DNA of 34,734 nt from Paenibacillus etheri (lineage in GTDB: Bacteria; Bacillota; Bacilli; Paenibacillales; Paenibacillaceae): contig NZ_LCZJ02000087.1 in the NCBI RefSeq assembly GCF_001012825.1, positions 1 through 34,734 of the forward strand. Reading direction: 5' to 3'. Position numbers and translations under genes: made by a program. Below the pieces are notes generated by a model. That model saw only the letters and a list, made by a program, of their open reading frames with translations. It was not told the DNA's origin and made no database searches. Each line of letters starts with the position of its first letter. Position 1 is the first letter of the stretch. Shown piece after piece: positions 27,318-34,734 of the stretch.

Positions 27318-28259
27318 CTAGAGAGGTAATTCTGTCTTACGGTATTGTTCGACTTCATCGGTTAATTTATAATCTTTGTCCTTCATCAATTTCATGAAGC
27401 CATCTAGTTTCTGCAGGAATGGGCTGTTGTCTTTATTCTTGGTGAGAATGCTAGAGTAGGCTTTCTGCGCCTCCAAGTCCATTTCAAGATTGTCATAATG
27501 GAAAAGGGGCGTGTTATTCTGGCCGTAAAACGTATTGTTAACATAGATAGAATATAAGGATTTCACGGCTGAAATTCGGTTCGATTTCGGATGATTTTGA
27601 ATAAATTGCTCTTGTGACAGTGCTCGCGCAGCTACATCGGTCCAGCCAATGACCAGCCCGTTATCCTTGGAGGGGGGCAGATCAGACTCCGTGGCCATAA
27701 TCGATATATACGCGCTGATATCGTTAGTGACATAAAGCTTATATTTGCGGTAAGCCTCATAATCGATCACCGGGAAAAAAGTGCCCTCCGCAGTCTCCAG
27801 TTTATATCCATTTTCGCTGGCACTTTTCAGTAGTGTGCGAAGAGTGAGATCTTCTGTGGCATCAGCAAGGGTCTTCATACTAGCTCCAGCCTTATAGATG
27901 GCGGTGAGCTTCCGCTGGACATTGCTGGTACTGAATTTGCTCTCCCACGCCGGAAGCGCCGCCTTGTGCAAATTCTCAAGCTTCAGTGTCATTATCGTTG
28001 CACGATACGAACCTACCGCATACATATTGGCATTCAAATATTTTATAGCTTCGGGCAACTTGTTAGAGGAAGACAATAGCGGCAAAGCAGCTTTATAGAT
28101 AGCCTCCGCATGATTATTGTTAGCTGTCGAGGAATTTGCCTTAGCGCCTCCCATAGGAGGGCTGACAGCGCCTTCAGCTTGAATCGTTCCTATAGGTATA
28201 GCACCTAGTCCCAATGTTACTGCTAGAACAGAATAGAGAATATATTGCTTCTTATTCAT
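27318..28259 (-). CDS. Secreted protein of unknown function
   Basis: The 313-residue product starts MNKKQYILYSVLAVTLGLGA, a clear Sec signal peptide with a probable cleavage site near residues 28-29 (IQA-EG). No lipobox is seen. The mature part is helix-rich and polar, with no cysteine pairs, no metal motif and no family I recognise. Segments such as LLSSSNKLPEAIKYLNANMYAVGSYRATIM suggest helical hairpins. The ATG at 28259 follows AGGGGGAAC; a longer frame from 28301 has no site. It is downstream of the DUF1129 gene on the same strand, separated by a repeat, so cotranscription is uncertain. Confidence 0.75.
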   Translation of the reverse strand: MNKKQYILYSVLAVTLGLGAIPIGTIQAEGAVSPPMGGAKANSSTANNNHAEAIYKAALPLLSSSNKLPEAIKYLNANMYAVGSYRATIMTLKLENLHKAALPAWESKFSTSNVQRKLTAIYKAGASMKTLADATEDLTLRTLLKSASENGYKLETAEGTFFPVIDYEAYRKYKLYVTNDISAYISIMATESDLPPSKDNGLVIGWTDVAARALSQEQFIQNHPKSNRISAVKSLYSIYVNNTFYGQNNTPLFHYDNLEMDLEAQKAYSSILTKNKDNSPFLQKLDGFMKLMKDKDYKLTDEVEQYRKTELPL

Positions 28260-28315
28260 GAAAGTTCCCCCTGTCTTTCGGATGCAATGCCGGTGAAGCA
28301 TACTTTTATTTAAAT

Positions 28316-28359
28316 ATAAGAATTTATATGTTGTGCAACTATAATATCATTATATTTCT
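28316..28359. repeat. 44-bp AT-rich interspersed repeat, copy 2
   Basis: It has the same ordered blocks as 3090-3133 (ATAAGAATTTATA, CAACTATAATATC, TTATATTTCT), differing only in the seven-base middle and one further base. The flanks here extend the ends to AAATATAAG and CATTATATTTCT, which are inverted. It is located in front of the secreted-protein gene. Confidence 0.6.
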
Positions 28360-28363
28360 CGCT

Positions 28364-28403
28364 TAAACGCTTACCGTCCTTATAAGGACGCCGAAGGCGT
28401 TTA
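28364..28403. other. Long imperfect hairpin at the 3' end of the DUF1129 gene
   Basis: TAAACGC (28364-28370) pairs with GCGTTTA (28397-28403), which includes the leftward stop codon. Inside is the perfect palindrome GTCCTTATAAGGAC (28376-28389). There is no T-run on either side, so terminator function is doubtful. It could stabilise an mRNA end. Confidence 0.5.
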
Positions 28404-29066
28404 TGCTTGTTTAAAAAATATAAATTTTAGTCCAATTGCCCCAACCAAGGAAACGATTAAGCTTACCCACGGGGATAATGTAATGACCGGAAACAATCGG
28501 TCGAGATACAAGCCAATGAATACGGCAACTACGGCGATTCCAATATAGATGCCAAGGCTCTTGATATCAAAAGGTTTGGCTTTAGGTGCATCACTCTCAG
28601 ACAAGGAGGTCATCCATTTCATAATAAGCTCAATCAGGATAATAGAACCTGCCCCCACAGCGAAGAGTGTGAAGAGGCTAATCTGTCCGAACATCCCGGA
28701 AGATCCGTTAGTCCATTGCAAGAAGAGTCCACCTATAGCTAAGATCCCGAACAGACAGGTTAGAGCCGCGCAGGGAATCATTAAGTAATAGTTCCATTTG
28801 CTACGCGCCGGGCGTGTGGGAACGCTGTCTATAATCTCTTTAAAATAATCATCCGGATTCTCGCCAAACACTTGTTTAGCATTTTTCCCTTTCTTTTGTT
28901 CTTTCAGAAGCAGCTTGGCTGCATCTAGTAAAAGTTCTTCAGCGCGGAGAGCTTCTACCCGACTGGCCCGCATCGTTAGGATCATATCTTCAAAATAGGA
29001 GCGATTGAAAGGTGTCATCTGCTCGCGCAGGGCGTTATTTTCCTTAATCATATCTTTCACTTTCAT
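28401..29066 (-). CDS. DUF1129-like membrane protein
   Basis: The 221-residue protein has a soluble N-terminal helical region (1-95) with the QKKGKNAKQVFGENPDDYFKE segment typical of DUF1129, then four hydrophobic helices at about 101-125, 130-152, 170-190 and 197-218. DUF1129 is a Firmicutes family of integral membrane proteins without a proven function. GGAGG lies 13-14 bases upstream of the ATG, rather far, and no better start is available. It is the first of two leftward genes. Confidence 0.75.
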   Translation of the reverse strand: MKVKDMIKENNALREQMTPFNRSYFEDMILTMRASRVEALRAEELLLDAAKLLLKEQKKGKNAKQVFGENPDDYFKEIIDSVPTRPARSKWNYYLMIPCAALTCLFGILAIGGLFLQWTNGSSGMFGQISLFTLFAVGAGSIILIELIMKWMTSLSESDAPKAKPFDIKSLGIYIGIAVVAVFIGLYLDRLFPVITLSPWVSLIVSLVGAIGLKFIFFKQA

Positions 29067-29249
29067 AATATGGATGTAAACCTCCAGTAGTGTTAATCGG
29101 TATAGTCTTTAACCTAGAGTATACGTTTGCCTGACGGGTCTGCGCAAGGACAAGCATTTCTATCTTCCTATGCATAATCCTTTTATAAGAGTGAACACTG
29201 ATAATGTTGTTGCTTGATCAATATAGCTATGGGAAAGGTTGGGAGCTTT

Positions 29250-29453
29250 ATGGAACATGAGAATAAGAAGGAACAGGGAACAGTCATGGGCAACGGTTCT
29301 GAGCCTACGCCCAATCATTCAATGGGGGATTGGGGCGGCTCTGATGGATTCAGTATGTGGAATTCCACGGAAGAACCTGCAGCAGAGGGCCTGAGTAAGG
29401 ATTGGGATGGCAGTCAAGAAACCCATGAGATGTTTAACGACAGCTATGATTGA
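29250..29453 (+). CDS. Small acidic hypothetical protein
   Basis: A 67-residue hydrophilic ORF, MEHENKKEQGTV..., rich in Gly, Asp, Glu, Ser and Trp (GDWGGSDGFSMW, KDWDGSQETHEMF). It is probably disordered and has no signal peptide or membrane segment. The ATG at 29250 follows TTGGGAG; an in-frame ATG at 29214 or 29229 has no site. A hairpin follows 33 bp after its stop. I do not recognise the family. Its site, start context and terminator favour a real gene, but coding is not proven. Confidence 0.5.
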   Translation: MEHENKKEQGTVMGNGSEPTPNHSMGDWGGSDGFSMWNSTEEPAAEGLSKDWDGSQETHEMFNDSYD

Positions 29454-29486
29454 TTGACGACCATAGAAGCACATCTCGTGATTGAA

Positions 29487-29526
29487 AAACAGCCAGTCAC
29501 CATTATTGTGGAGATTGGCTGTTTGA
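29487..29526 (+). terminator. Hairpin after the small ORF, probable terminator
   Basis: AAACAGCCA (29487-29495) pairs with TGGCTGTTT (29516-29524), with further inner pairing. The T-run is short. Confidence 0.6.
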
Positions 29527-29585
29527 CGTTCCGCTCTATACGCCGAATTTGCTCTTGCAAATTACTAGGATCTGTCCCGTTCCTG

Positions 29586-29613
29586 TTGACAATATGAACG
29601 AAATCTTTATAAT
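29586..29613 (+). promoter_or_regulatory. Sigma-A promoter of the alpha/beta hydrolase gene
   Basis: Perfect TTGACA (29586-29591), 16 nt, perfect TATAAT (29608-29613), about 75 bp upstream of the ATG. Confidence 0.8.
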
Positions 29614-29688
29614 AAGAATATAATTCACACTAAGTTAATCGGAATTGTAATAAATTAAAATAATTAATAAATATAGGAGGTTACGGCA

Positions 29689-30519
29689 ATGGAACGGAAT
29701 ATTGTAATCCGGCATAACGGCGAAGAAGTGACAGCGAGCATCCATTATCCGAGTAAAGAGAAGGGAACTTCCATACGTTGCAAGGACAGATTGCCATTAG
29801 CTGTAATCTGCCATGGATTTGTGGGTAACCGGATTGGTGTTGATCGGATCTTTGTCAAGGCAGCTCGTGAGCTGGCGCAAGACGGGTATATGGTCATTCG
29901 ATTTGACTATGTGGGCTGCGGCGAGAGCAGCGGTAATTACGGCGGTGAGGATATGGAGTCGATGATCGCTCAGACTAGAGCGGTGCTCGATTACGGAATT
30001 AGCTCTGCCGATGTGGATCCACAGCGTGTGACGCTGATTGGCCACAGTCTGGGTGGCGCGGTTGCGCTTCTGACAAGTATTCGTGATCGCCGCGTGAAGA
30101 ATCTCGTGCTGTGGGCCTCCGTGGGTTACCCCTTTAATGATATTGTGAAGATCGTGGGGCGGGAGGCGTATGATCGATCGGTGAAGAATGGATCAGCGGA
30201 TTATGTGGGGTACTCGTTCACACCGGTATATTTCAATTCCTTGGCGGCCTTCCAGCCTTTCCAAGAGGCTAGTAAATTTAGCGGTGATGTGCTTGTCATT
30301 CATGGTACGTCTGACGATGTCATCCCCGTGGATTATGCATTTCTTTATCAAAAATTATTCTGGACGCGTCCTGAGGGACGTTGCGATAAAGAAATCATTT
30401 TTCAAGGTGATCATACCTTTTCGTCTGGTCCAGCACAGCAGCAACTTCTTAAGCGGACAAGAGAGTGGATGAACGAGCAGGAGCATGTGCAGACAGAGTG
30501 GCAAAATTGGATGATATAG
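29689..30519 (+). CDS. Alpha/beta hydrolase, esterase-like
   Basis: A 276-residue cytoplasmic alpha/beta-hydrolase. The oxyanion strand is VICHGFVGN (39-47). The nucleophile elbow is GHSLGG, with Ser120. The acid is probably Asp209 or Asp210 in HGTSDDVIP, and the base is His242 in GDHTFS. FDYVGCGESSG is typical of cinnamoyl-esterase/acyl-aminoacyl-like members of the family. AGGAGG precedes the ATG and a consensus promoter lies upstream. No signal peptide is present. The substrate cannot be inferred. Confidence 0.88.
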   Translation: MERNIVIRHNGEEVTASIHYPSKEKGTSIRCKDRLPLAVICHGFVGNRIGVDRIFVKAARELAQDGYMVIRFDYVGCGESSGNYGGEDMESMIAQTRAVLDYGISSADVDPQRVTLIGHSLGGAVALLTSIRDRRVKNLVLWASVGYPFNDIVKIVGREAYDRSVKNGSADYVGYSFTPVYFNSLAAFQPFQEASKFSGDVLVIHGTSDDVIPVDYAFLYQKLFWTRPEGRCDKEIIFQGDHTFSSGPAQQQLLKRTREWMNEQEHVQTEWQNWMI

Positions 30520-30604
30520 GTGATGGACTTTACTCGCAATAACTTGAAATTAGCGGTAAAATAAAGATGCACACCATATACTGGGTTATGGAGGTTGGCA
30601 TCCT

Positions 30605-31381
30605 ATGAAATTACCGTCATTTTTTATCGCGCACGGTTCTCCGCTCCTCGCACTGGAGGATAACGAGTATACCCGTTTTCTGGAGCGGCTTGGTCAAGAA
30701 TTAGAAGCACCACGGGGTATAGTAGTATTCTCAGCGCACTGGGATAGCCCAGAACAGCTACTCACCATGGATGAGAAGCACGAGACTCAACATGACTTCT
30801 ACGGATTCCCTGAAGAAATGTATAAGCTGACCTATCCAGCCCCGGGCGATCCAGCTCTAACCAAGCGGATTTCCGAGCTCTTTAAGGGTCACAATCTTTC
30901 ACATCAGCCCGTTCTGGGGCGAGGACTCGATCACGGAGTCTGGGTAATACTGAAAAAAATGTTTCCGAAAGCCGATATTCCGGTAGTCGCTTTATCCGTC
31001 GATTCACTACGTTCTCCTAAGGAACAGTACAATATCGGGCGGATGTTAGCCCCTCTGCGTGACGAAGGCATACTGCTGATAGGAAGCGGTGGACTTGTTC
31101 ACAATTTGCGGATGCTTAATGAAAGTGATCAGCCTGAAGAGTGGGCGCTTGAATTCGATGCGTGGATTGCCAAGGGTTTAGAATCTTGGGATCTACCTTC
31201 ACTGTTTGCTTATGAGAAAAAAGCTCCGCATGTTCGAGATGCGGTTCCTTCTTACGGAAGAGAGCATTTCGCACCTCTCTTTTATGCGATGGGAACAGCG
31301 GATGGCAGCAGGAAGGCAGAGCGGATGTTTCAAGCGTATCAATATGGGACATTAAGCCTTAATTGCTGGAAGCTAGACTAA
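30605..31381 (+). CDS. LigB-type extradiol dioxygenase (DODA family)
   Basis: The 258-residue protein belongs to the class III extradiol ring-cleavage dioxygenase family, like E. coli YgiD and plant DOPA 4,5-dioxygenase. The expected metal and active-site histidines are visible: His10 (FFIAHGSP), His45 (VFSAHWDSP), His110 (GRGLDHGVW) and His166 (SGGLVHN). Family enzymes oxidatively open catechol-type rings using a divalent metal. The natural substrate in bacteria is generally unknown. The ATG follows GGAGGTTGG. It lies 85 bp after the hydrolase gene and could be cotranscribed with it. Confidence 0.88.
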   Translation: MKLPSFFIAHGSPLLALEDNEYTRFLERLGQELEAPRGIVVFSAHWDSPEQLLTMDEKHETQHDFYGFPEEMYKLTYPAPGDPALTKRISELFKGHNLSHQPVLGRGLDHGVWVILKKMFPKADIPVVALSVDSLRSPKEQYNIGRMLAPLRDEGILLIGSGGLVHNLRMLNESDQPEEWALEFDAWIAKGLESWDLPSLFAYEKKAPHVRDAVPSYGREHFAPLFYAMGTADGSRKAERMFQAYQYGTLSLNCWKLD

Positions 31382-31524
31382 ATGGATAAGATACACGCAG
31401 GGTGCAGCCGGAATCGGCTGTGCCCTTTTTTAATGCAAGCGGATCAAGACAAATGGGACTGGCTGTGATTAAATGGAAGAAACCAGTTAAGATACATAAA
31501 ACGCTTAGGAGGAACTACAAGCTT

Positions 31525-32622
31525 ATGAAAGTAAACTGCTCTTCTTCCCGTCTGTTATCTGCCATTGTACTAAGTACCCTATTGCTCTCCGCTTGCGGAA
31601 CAGAGAGTGCAAATAATGTAATTGCCCCGACACAGCAACCTACGGCAGATCCCGCGCCTATTGAAACGATTCAACCATTGCCTACTACAGATCCATCGGC
31701 TGAGCTCGTTTCCGGACTAACAGGTCTTCCGGTTTCAGAAGACAGTCTCCCACGCCCCTTGGCCGTTATGATTAATAATGCTCCAGCGGCCCGTCCACAG
31801 TCGGGGGTGAGCGAAGCGGATATTTTATATGAGATCCTGGCTGAAGGTGGAATTACACGTTTGATTGGTATTTTTCAAAGCCATACCGGAGTGGTCAAAA
31901 TCGGACCGATTCGCAGTATCCGCCCCTATTTGCTCGATATTGGCGAGAGCTACGGTGGTGTGACCGTACATGCTGGAGGGAGTCCGGCGGCTTATGCGAT
32001 TTTGCAAAAAGAGAAAAAAGCAGATATGGACGAGATTGGTCGTGCCGGAGCCTATTTCTGGCGGGACAAAACACGTAAAGCCCCCCATAATCTCTACAGC
32101 AACGCAGCTAAGCTCCGGGAAGGTGCCGAGAAGCTCGGGTATGAGAAAAGTGTGAAGGTGCCAGGGTATCTTTTTAACAATCCAGATTACATACCGGCAA
32201 GCGGAAAGCAGGCCGCTGAATTTAGCGTAAACTTCTTACTTAAAAGCTATAATATTGACTATAAATACGATACTCAGCTCCAGACGTATCAGCGTTACGT
32301 AAATGGCAAACCACATTTGGATCTGAATAACAATAAGCCAGTGGAAGCTGCAAATGTGATGGTGATGGGTTCCGATCATAAAGTGCTTGATGATGTTGGA
32401 AGACTTCAGGTTGATGTGGAGCTTGGCGGAGAAGCGCTGCTCTTTCAGAGGGGACAGGTCACGAAGGGCAGATGGTCGCGTGAGCAAAGTGATGTGATTC
32501 GGTTTGTGAAGGATGGTAAAGAAGTGTTGATGTATCCAGGGATTACCCATATTTTGGTGGTCCCTAATGCGCCTTCATTTAGCAGTCATGTGGTATACGG
32601 CGGGGCAGATAGTGCAACCTAA
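31525..32622 (+). CDS. DUF3048 lipoprotein (YerB-like)
   Basis: A 365-residue exported lipoprotein. The signal peptide ends in the lipobox LLLSACG, giving Cys24 as the lipidated residue. A Thr/Pro/Gln-rich linker follows. From about residue 70, the DUF3048 N-terminal domain begins (LPRPLAVMINNAPAARPQSG, YEILAEGGITRLIGIF, IGPIRSIRPYLLDI), then the C-terminal domain with VMVMGSDH and RGQVTKGRWSRE. The ATG at 31525 follows AGGAGGAAC, making the protein 41 residues shorter than the open frame. The molecular function of YerB-type proteins is not established. Confidence 0.88.
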   Translation: MKVNCSSSRLLSAIVLSTLLLSACGTESANNVIAPTQQPTADPAPIETIQPLPTTDPSAELVSGLTGLPVSEDSLPRPLAVMINNAPAARPQSGVSEADILYEILAEGGITRLIGIFQSHTGVVKIGPIRSIRPYLLDIGESYGGVTVHAGGSPAAYAILQKEKKADMDEIGRAGAYFWRDKTRKAPHNLYSNAAKLREGAEKLGYEKSVKVPGYLFNNPDYIPASGKQAAEFSVNFLLKSYNIDYKYDTQLQTYQRYVNGKPHLDLNNNKPVEAANVMVMGSDHKVLDDVGRLQVDVELGGEALLFQRGQVTKGRWSREQSDVIRFVKDGKEVLMYPGITHILVVPNAPSFSSHVVYGGADSAT

Positions 32623-32824
32623 GAAAGTCGGAATATCCAGTGATATACAGATTTGTGTTCGGAATTATGGGTAAGTGTGAATTGAGTGTAAAAAAGTTCA
32701 TTTCTATAGCTTCTATACCTTCTACGGATATGTTAAGATAACAAGGGTTGTCATTCATTTTCATGCTTTTTACATATGGGTGACTCTGTACTCACGGTAA
32801 TATTATGTAAAGGGGTTTAAAACA

Positions 32825-33442
32825 ATGAAGTTGAGAAAAAAGGACATATTCTTTGAGACGCTGGAAAATATGGCGGATACCATTGTCCAAGCTGCAGATT
32901 ATTTTGCTCAGAATATCACTGATCTCCAGAATAATGTCGATAGTTTCGCTGCAGAGATGAAGAAGTACGAATCCCAATGTGATACTTACACGCACACCGT
33001 AATTAAGGAATTGAACAAGACGTTCATTACACCACTTGAGCGTGACGACATTATGGACTTGATTACAAGCATGGATGATGTCATTGATGGCTTGGAGGCA
33101 TCTGCCTCACGTTTCTATATGTACAACCTTCTTGACCCGGATGAATACATTGTACAATTCGCCGAAATCCTTCGTCAGTGTGCTTATGAAATCCAAAAAG
33201 CGGTTCATTTGCTTTCCCAGAAGAAGCTGCTGGCCATTCGTGAATATACGATCCGTCTGAATGACCTTGAGAATCAAGGGGACGAAGTCCTTCGTATTTG
33301 TACTAAAGCTCTATTTGAAACCGTTAAGGACCCGATTGAGCTGATTAAGCGCAAGGAATTATATGAGCGACTCGAGACCACTACAGATAAATGTGAAGAT
33401 GTAGCCAACATGTTGGAATCGATCATCATGCGCAACTCATAA
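32825..33442 (+). CDS. DUF47 (PhoU-like) partner of the Pit transporter
   Basis: The 205-residue helical protein resembles PhoU-like DUF47 proteins that are encoded directly before Pit phosphate transporters and probably modulate them. It starts KLRKKDIFFETLENMADTIVQAADYF and includes the conserved ERDDIMDLITSMDDVIDGLE and LENQGDEVLRICTKALFE segments, with acidic residues that bind metal clusters in relatives. AAAGGGG precedes the ATG. It ends 13 bp before pit, so the two form an operon. The 200-bp upstream gap has no certain promoter; no clear PhoP box was found. Confidence 0.9.
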   Translation: MKLRKKDIFFETLENMADTIVQAADYFAQNITDLQNNVDSFAAEMKKYESQCDTYTHTVIKELNKTFITPLERDDIMDLITSMDDVIDGLEASASRFYMYNLLDPDEYIVQFAEILRQCAYEIQKAVHLLSQKKLLAIREYTIRLNDLENQGDEVLRICTKALFETVKDPIELIKRKELYERLETTTDKCEDVANMLESIIMRNS

Positions 33443-33455
33443 GGGGTACTAGAAT

Positions 33456-34448
33456 ATGGAAACATCGATATGGATTCTTGGAATTGTTATATTTCTCGCG
33501 CTTGCGTTTGACTTTATTAATGGTTTCCATGATACGGCCAACGCAATTGCTACCTCTGTCTCTACACGTGCGTTAAAACCTCGAACAGCTATTATTATGG
33601 CAGCACTGATGAACTTTGTCGGAGCTTTGATGTTTACAGGTGTAGCCAAGAAAATTGGTGGAAGTATCACAGATCCCACGTTGCTGGAGAATGGTCTGGA
33701 TATCATAATAGCCACACTGATTGCTGCGATTATTTGGAATTTGATTACCTGGTGGCTCGGAATTCCGTCCTCCTCCTCTCATGCACTGATCGGCGCTTTG
33801 GCTGGTGCAGTATATGTGGGTGCAGGTTCGTCGCATATTAACTGGGGCGGATTTGTGGAAATTGTCGAGGGCTTGATCTTCTCGCCAATCATTGCATTTG
33901 TTATCGGTTATATCATCATGACAGTCCTGAAGTGGATTTTTGCAAAGCGTAGTCCACATACGGTCAATAAGGGCTTCCGCTCGATGCAGGTTGTGACGGC
34001 GGCATTACAGTCATTTACTCATGGTACGAATGATGCGCAGAAGGCGATGGGGATCATTACCTTTGCCCTCGTTACTTCAGGACGCCAAGAGTCTATGGAC
34101 GTAATCCCTCTATGGGTTAAGATTGCTGCGGCTACGGCTATGGCACTCGGTACCTCCATTGGTGGCTGGAAGATTATCAAGACCATGGGTACGAAGATTT
34201 TCAAAATCGAGCCGATCAATGGCTTCGCGGCTGATATTTCAGCGGCTTCCGTTATTTTCTCAGCAACGCTGCTGCATTTGCCAGTCAGCTCGACGCATGC
34301 GATCACTTCAGCGATCCTGGGTGTTGGCTCCGCAAAACGCTTCTCTGCCGTGAAATGGGGAGTGGCTGGACGTATTGTAGTCACTTGGTTTATTACGATT
34401 CCAATCAGTGCGGTATTAGCCGGCCTGATTTTCAAAATCATTTTTTAA
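33456..34448 (+). CDS. pit: Low-affinity inorganic phosphate transporter, PiT family
   Basis: A 330-residue polytopic membrane protein. The two PiT signature repeats are clear: DFINGFHDTANAIATSVSTRAL at residues 14-35, and SFTHGTNDAQKAMGIITFAL in the second half. GIPSSSSHALIGALAGA and LPVSSTHAITSAILGVG are the paired internal repeats that form the transport site. Members move phosphate, often as a metal-phosphate complex, with protons or sodium. The length is typical of the short Gram-positive form. It is preceded by its DUF47 partner and followed by a terminator. Confidence 0.94.
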   Translation: METSIWILGIVIFLALAFDFINGFHDTANAIATSVSTRALKPRTAIIMAALMNFVGALMFTGVAKKIGGSITDPTLLENGLDIIIATLIAAIIWNLITWWLGIPSSSSHALIGALAGAVYVGAGSSHINWGGFVEIVEGLIFSPIIAFVIGYIIMTVLKWIFAKRSPHTVNKGFRSMQVVTAALQSFTHGTNDAQKAMGIITFALVTSGRQESMDVIPLWVKIAAATAMALGTSIGGWKIIKTMGTKIFKIEPINGFAADISAASVIFSATLLHLPVSSTHAITSAILGVGSAKRFSAVKWGVAGRIVVTWFITIPISAVLAGLIFKIIF

Positions 34449-34460
34449 ATCCCTTTAATA

Positions 34461-34501
34461 AAAAGATGTCAGTTAGCCTTTAGCTGCGGACATCTTTTTT
34501 T
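34461..34501 (+). terminator. Rho-independent terminator after pit
   Basis: AAAAGATGTC (34461-34470) pairs with GACATCTTTT (34489-34498), with an inner AGC/GCT pair; a T-run follows. Confidence 0.9.
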
Positions 34502-34526
34502 GTTGTTTGGGTGGTGGGGGGAAGGC

Positions 34527-34636
34527 GGTATAAATCCCGCAGAAATGATGGGATTTGGCGATTGGAGGGGAGAGAGAGGTATAAATCCCGCAGAAATGAC
34601 GGAATTAGGCGATTGAGGAGGAAAGAACGGTATAAA
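34527..34636. repeat. 51-bp tandem repeat, two full units and one cut unit
   Basis: GGTATAAATCCCGCAGAAAT occurs at 34527 and 34578, and GGTATAAA again at 34629, always 51 bp apart. The rest of the unit (GGCGATTG-AGGGGA-type purine-rich tail) is also shared. The third unit stops after GGTATAAA(T), where the IS end begins. No coding function is seen. Confidence 0.85.
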
Positions 34637-34734
34637 TGGACCTCTGTCAAGAAAGTAGACACCATTAAACTGCCTTTCTCTTATTAAATTGCGCAGCAAA
34701 CCGTACCGGCGAAAGATAGCCTAGCGCGCTGTGG
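34637..34734 (-). mobile_element. IS3-family insertion sequence, one end
   Basis: The terminal sequence TGGACCTCTGTCAAGAAAGT with following AGACACC looks like an IS3-family inverted repeat starting with TG. Directly inside it is the 3' end of a leftward transposase gene. The rest of the element lies beyond the window, so the other end and any target duplication cannot be seen. Confidence 0.8.
34665..34734 (-). CDS. IS3-family transposase (OrfB-type), C-terminal end only
   Basis: Read leftward from the window edge, the frame gives HSALGYLSPVRFAAQF then NKRKAV and a stop at 34665-34667. The HSALGYLSP stretch is the conserved end of IS3-family rve integrase transposases (usually NxxRxHSALGYLTPxEF). 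Only 22 residues are in the window, so the catalytic DDE residues are not visible. The stop lies about 28 bp from the IS tip, the normal arrangement. Confidence 0.85.
   Translation of the reverse strand, partial: HSALGYLSPVRFAAQFNKRKAV

Noticed and set aside
32700-32820. PhoP box upstream of the DUF47-pit operon
   Set aside because: AT-rich hexamers resembling TTAACA occur, but no regular direct repeats at the expected spacing were found.

Overview
The window looks like chromosomal DNA of a moderate-GC Gram-positive of the order Bacillales, most likely Paenibacillus. This is inferred from strong AAGGAGG-type ribosome binding sites, TTG/GTG starts, the purEKBCSQLFMNHD gene order known from Bacillus, a purine riboswitch with PurR boxes, and protein families typical of the group (DUF4179 anti-sigma partner, DUF3048 lipoprotein, DUF47 plus Pit pair). 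No database search was possible, so the genus is a judgement.

Layout. 1-95 is the 3' end of a 5S rRNA closing an rRNA operon, followed by its terminator. 110-333 is AT-rich and carries a same-strand series of DnaA-box-like motifs. Next come an acyl-ACP thioesterase (334-1089), an ECF sigma factor with a DUF4179 membrane partner and a likely autoregulated promoter (1211-3025), a leftward trmO and AraC/GyrI-like regulator pair (3132-4546), topB (4674-6809), an MFS transporter gene split by an in-frame amber codon (6984-8171), a DUF1294 membrane protein and a UspA protein.

9179-24192 is the complete de novo purine operon from PRPP to IMP. In front of it are two facing PurR boxes, a sigma-A promoter, a guanine-type riboswitch and two terminator-like hairpins. 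The genes are tightly packed or overlapping, except for two gaps. The purB-purC gap and the 908-bp purF-purM gap each hold one copy of a 108-nt element that can fold into a branched structure. The two copies show paired base changes in the central stem. The purF-purM gap also holds about four GC-rich 92-93 bp tandem repeats.

Downstream are a SEC-C/TPR-like protein with its own promoter and leader hairpin, ilvA, two leftward genes (a secreted unknown and a DUF1129 membrane protein), a small acidic ORF, an alpha/beta hydrolase, an extradiol dioxygenase-like protein, a DUF3048 lipoprotein and a DUF47-Pit phosphate transport pair. The right edge has a 51-bp tandem repeat whose third unit is interrupted by an IS3-family element running out of the window.

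There is no phage, CRISPR, toxin or defence cassette. The novelty lies in non-coding elements: the 108-nt structured repeat inside the purine operon, the two tandem repeat families, a 44-bp AT-rich interspersed repeat and the IS-into-repeat junction.
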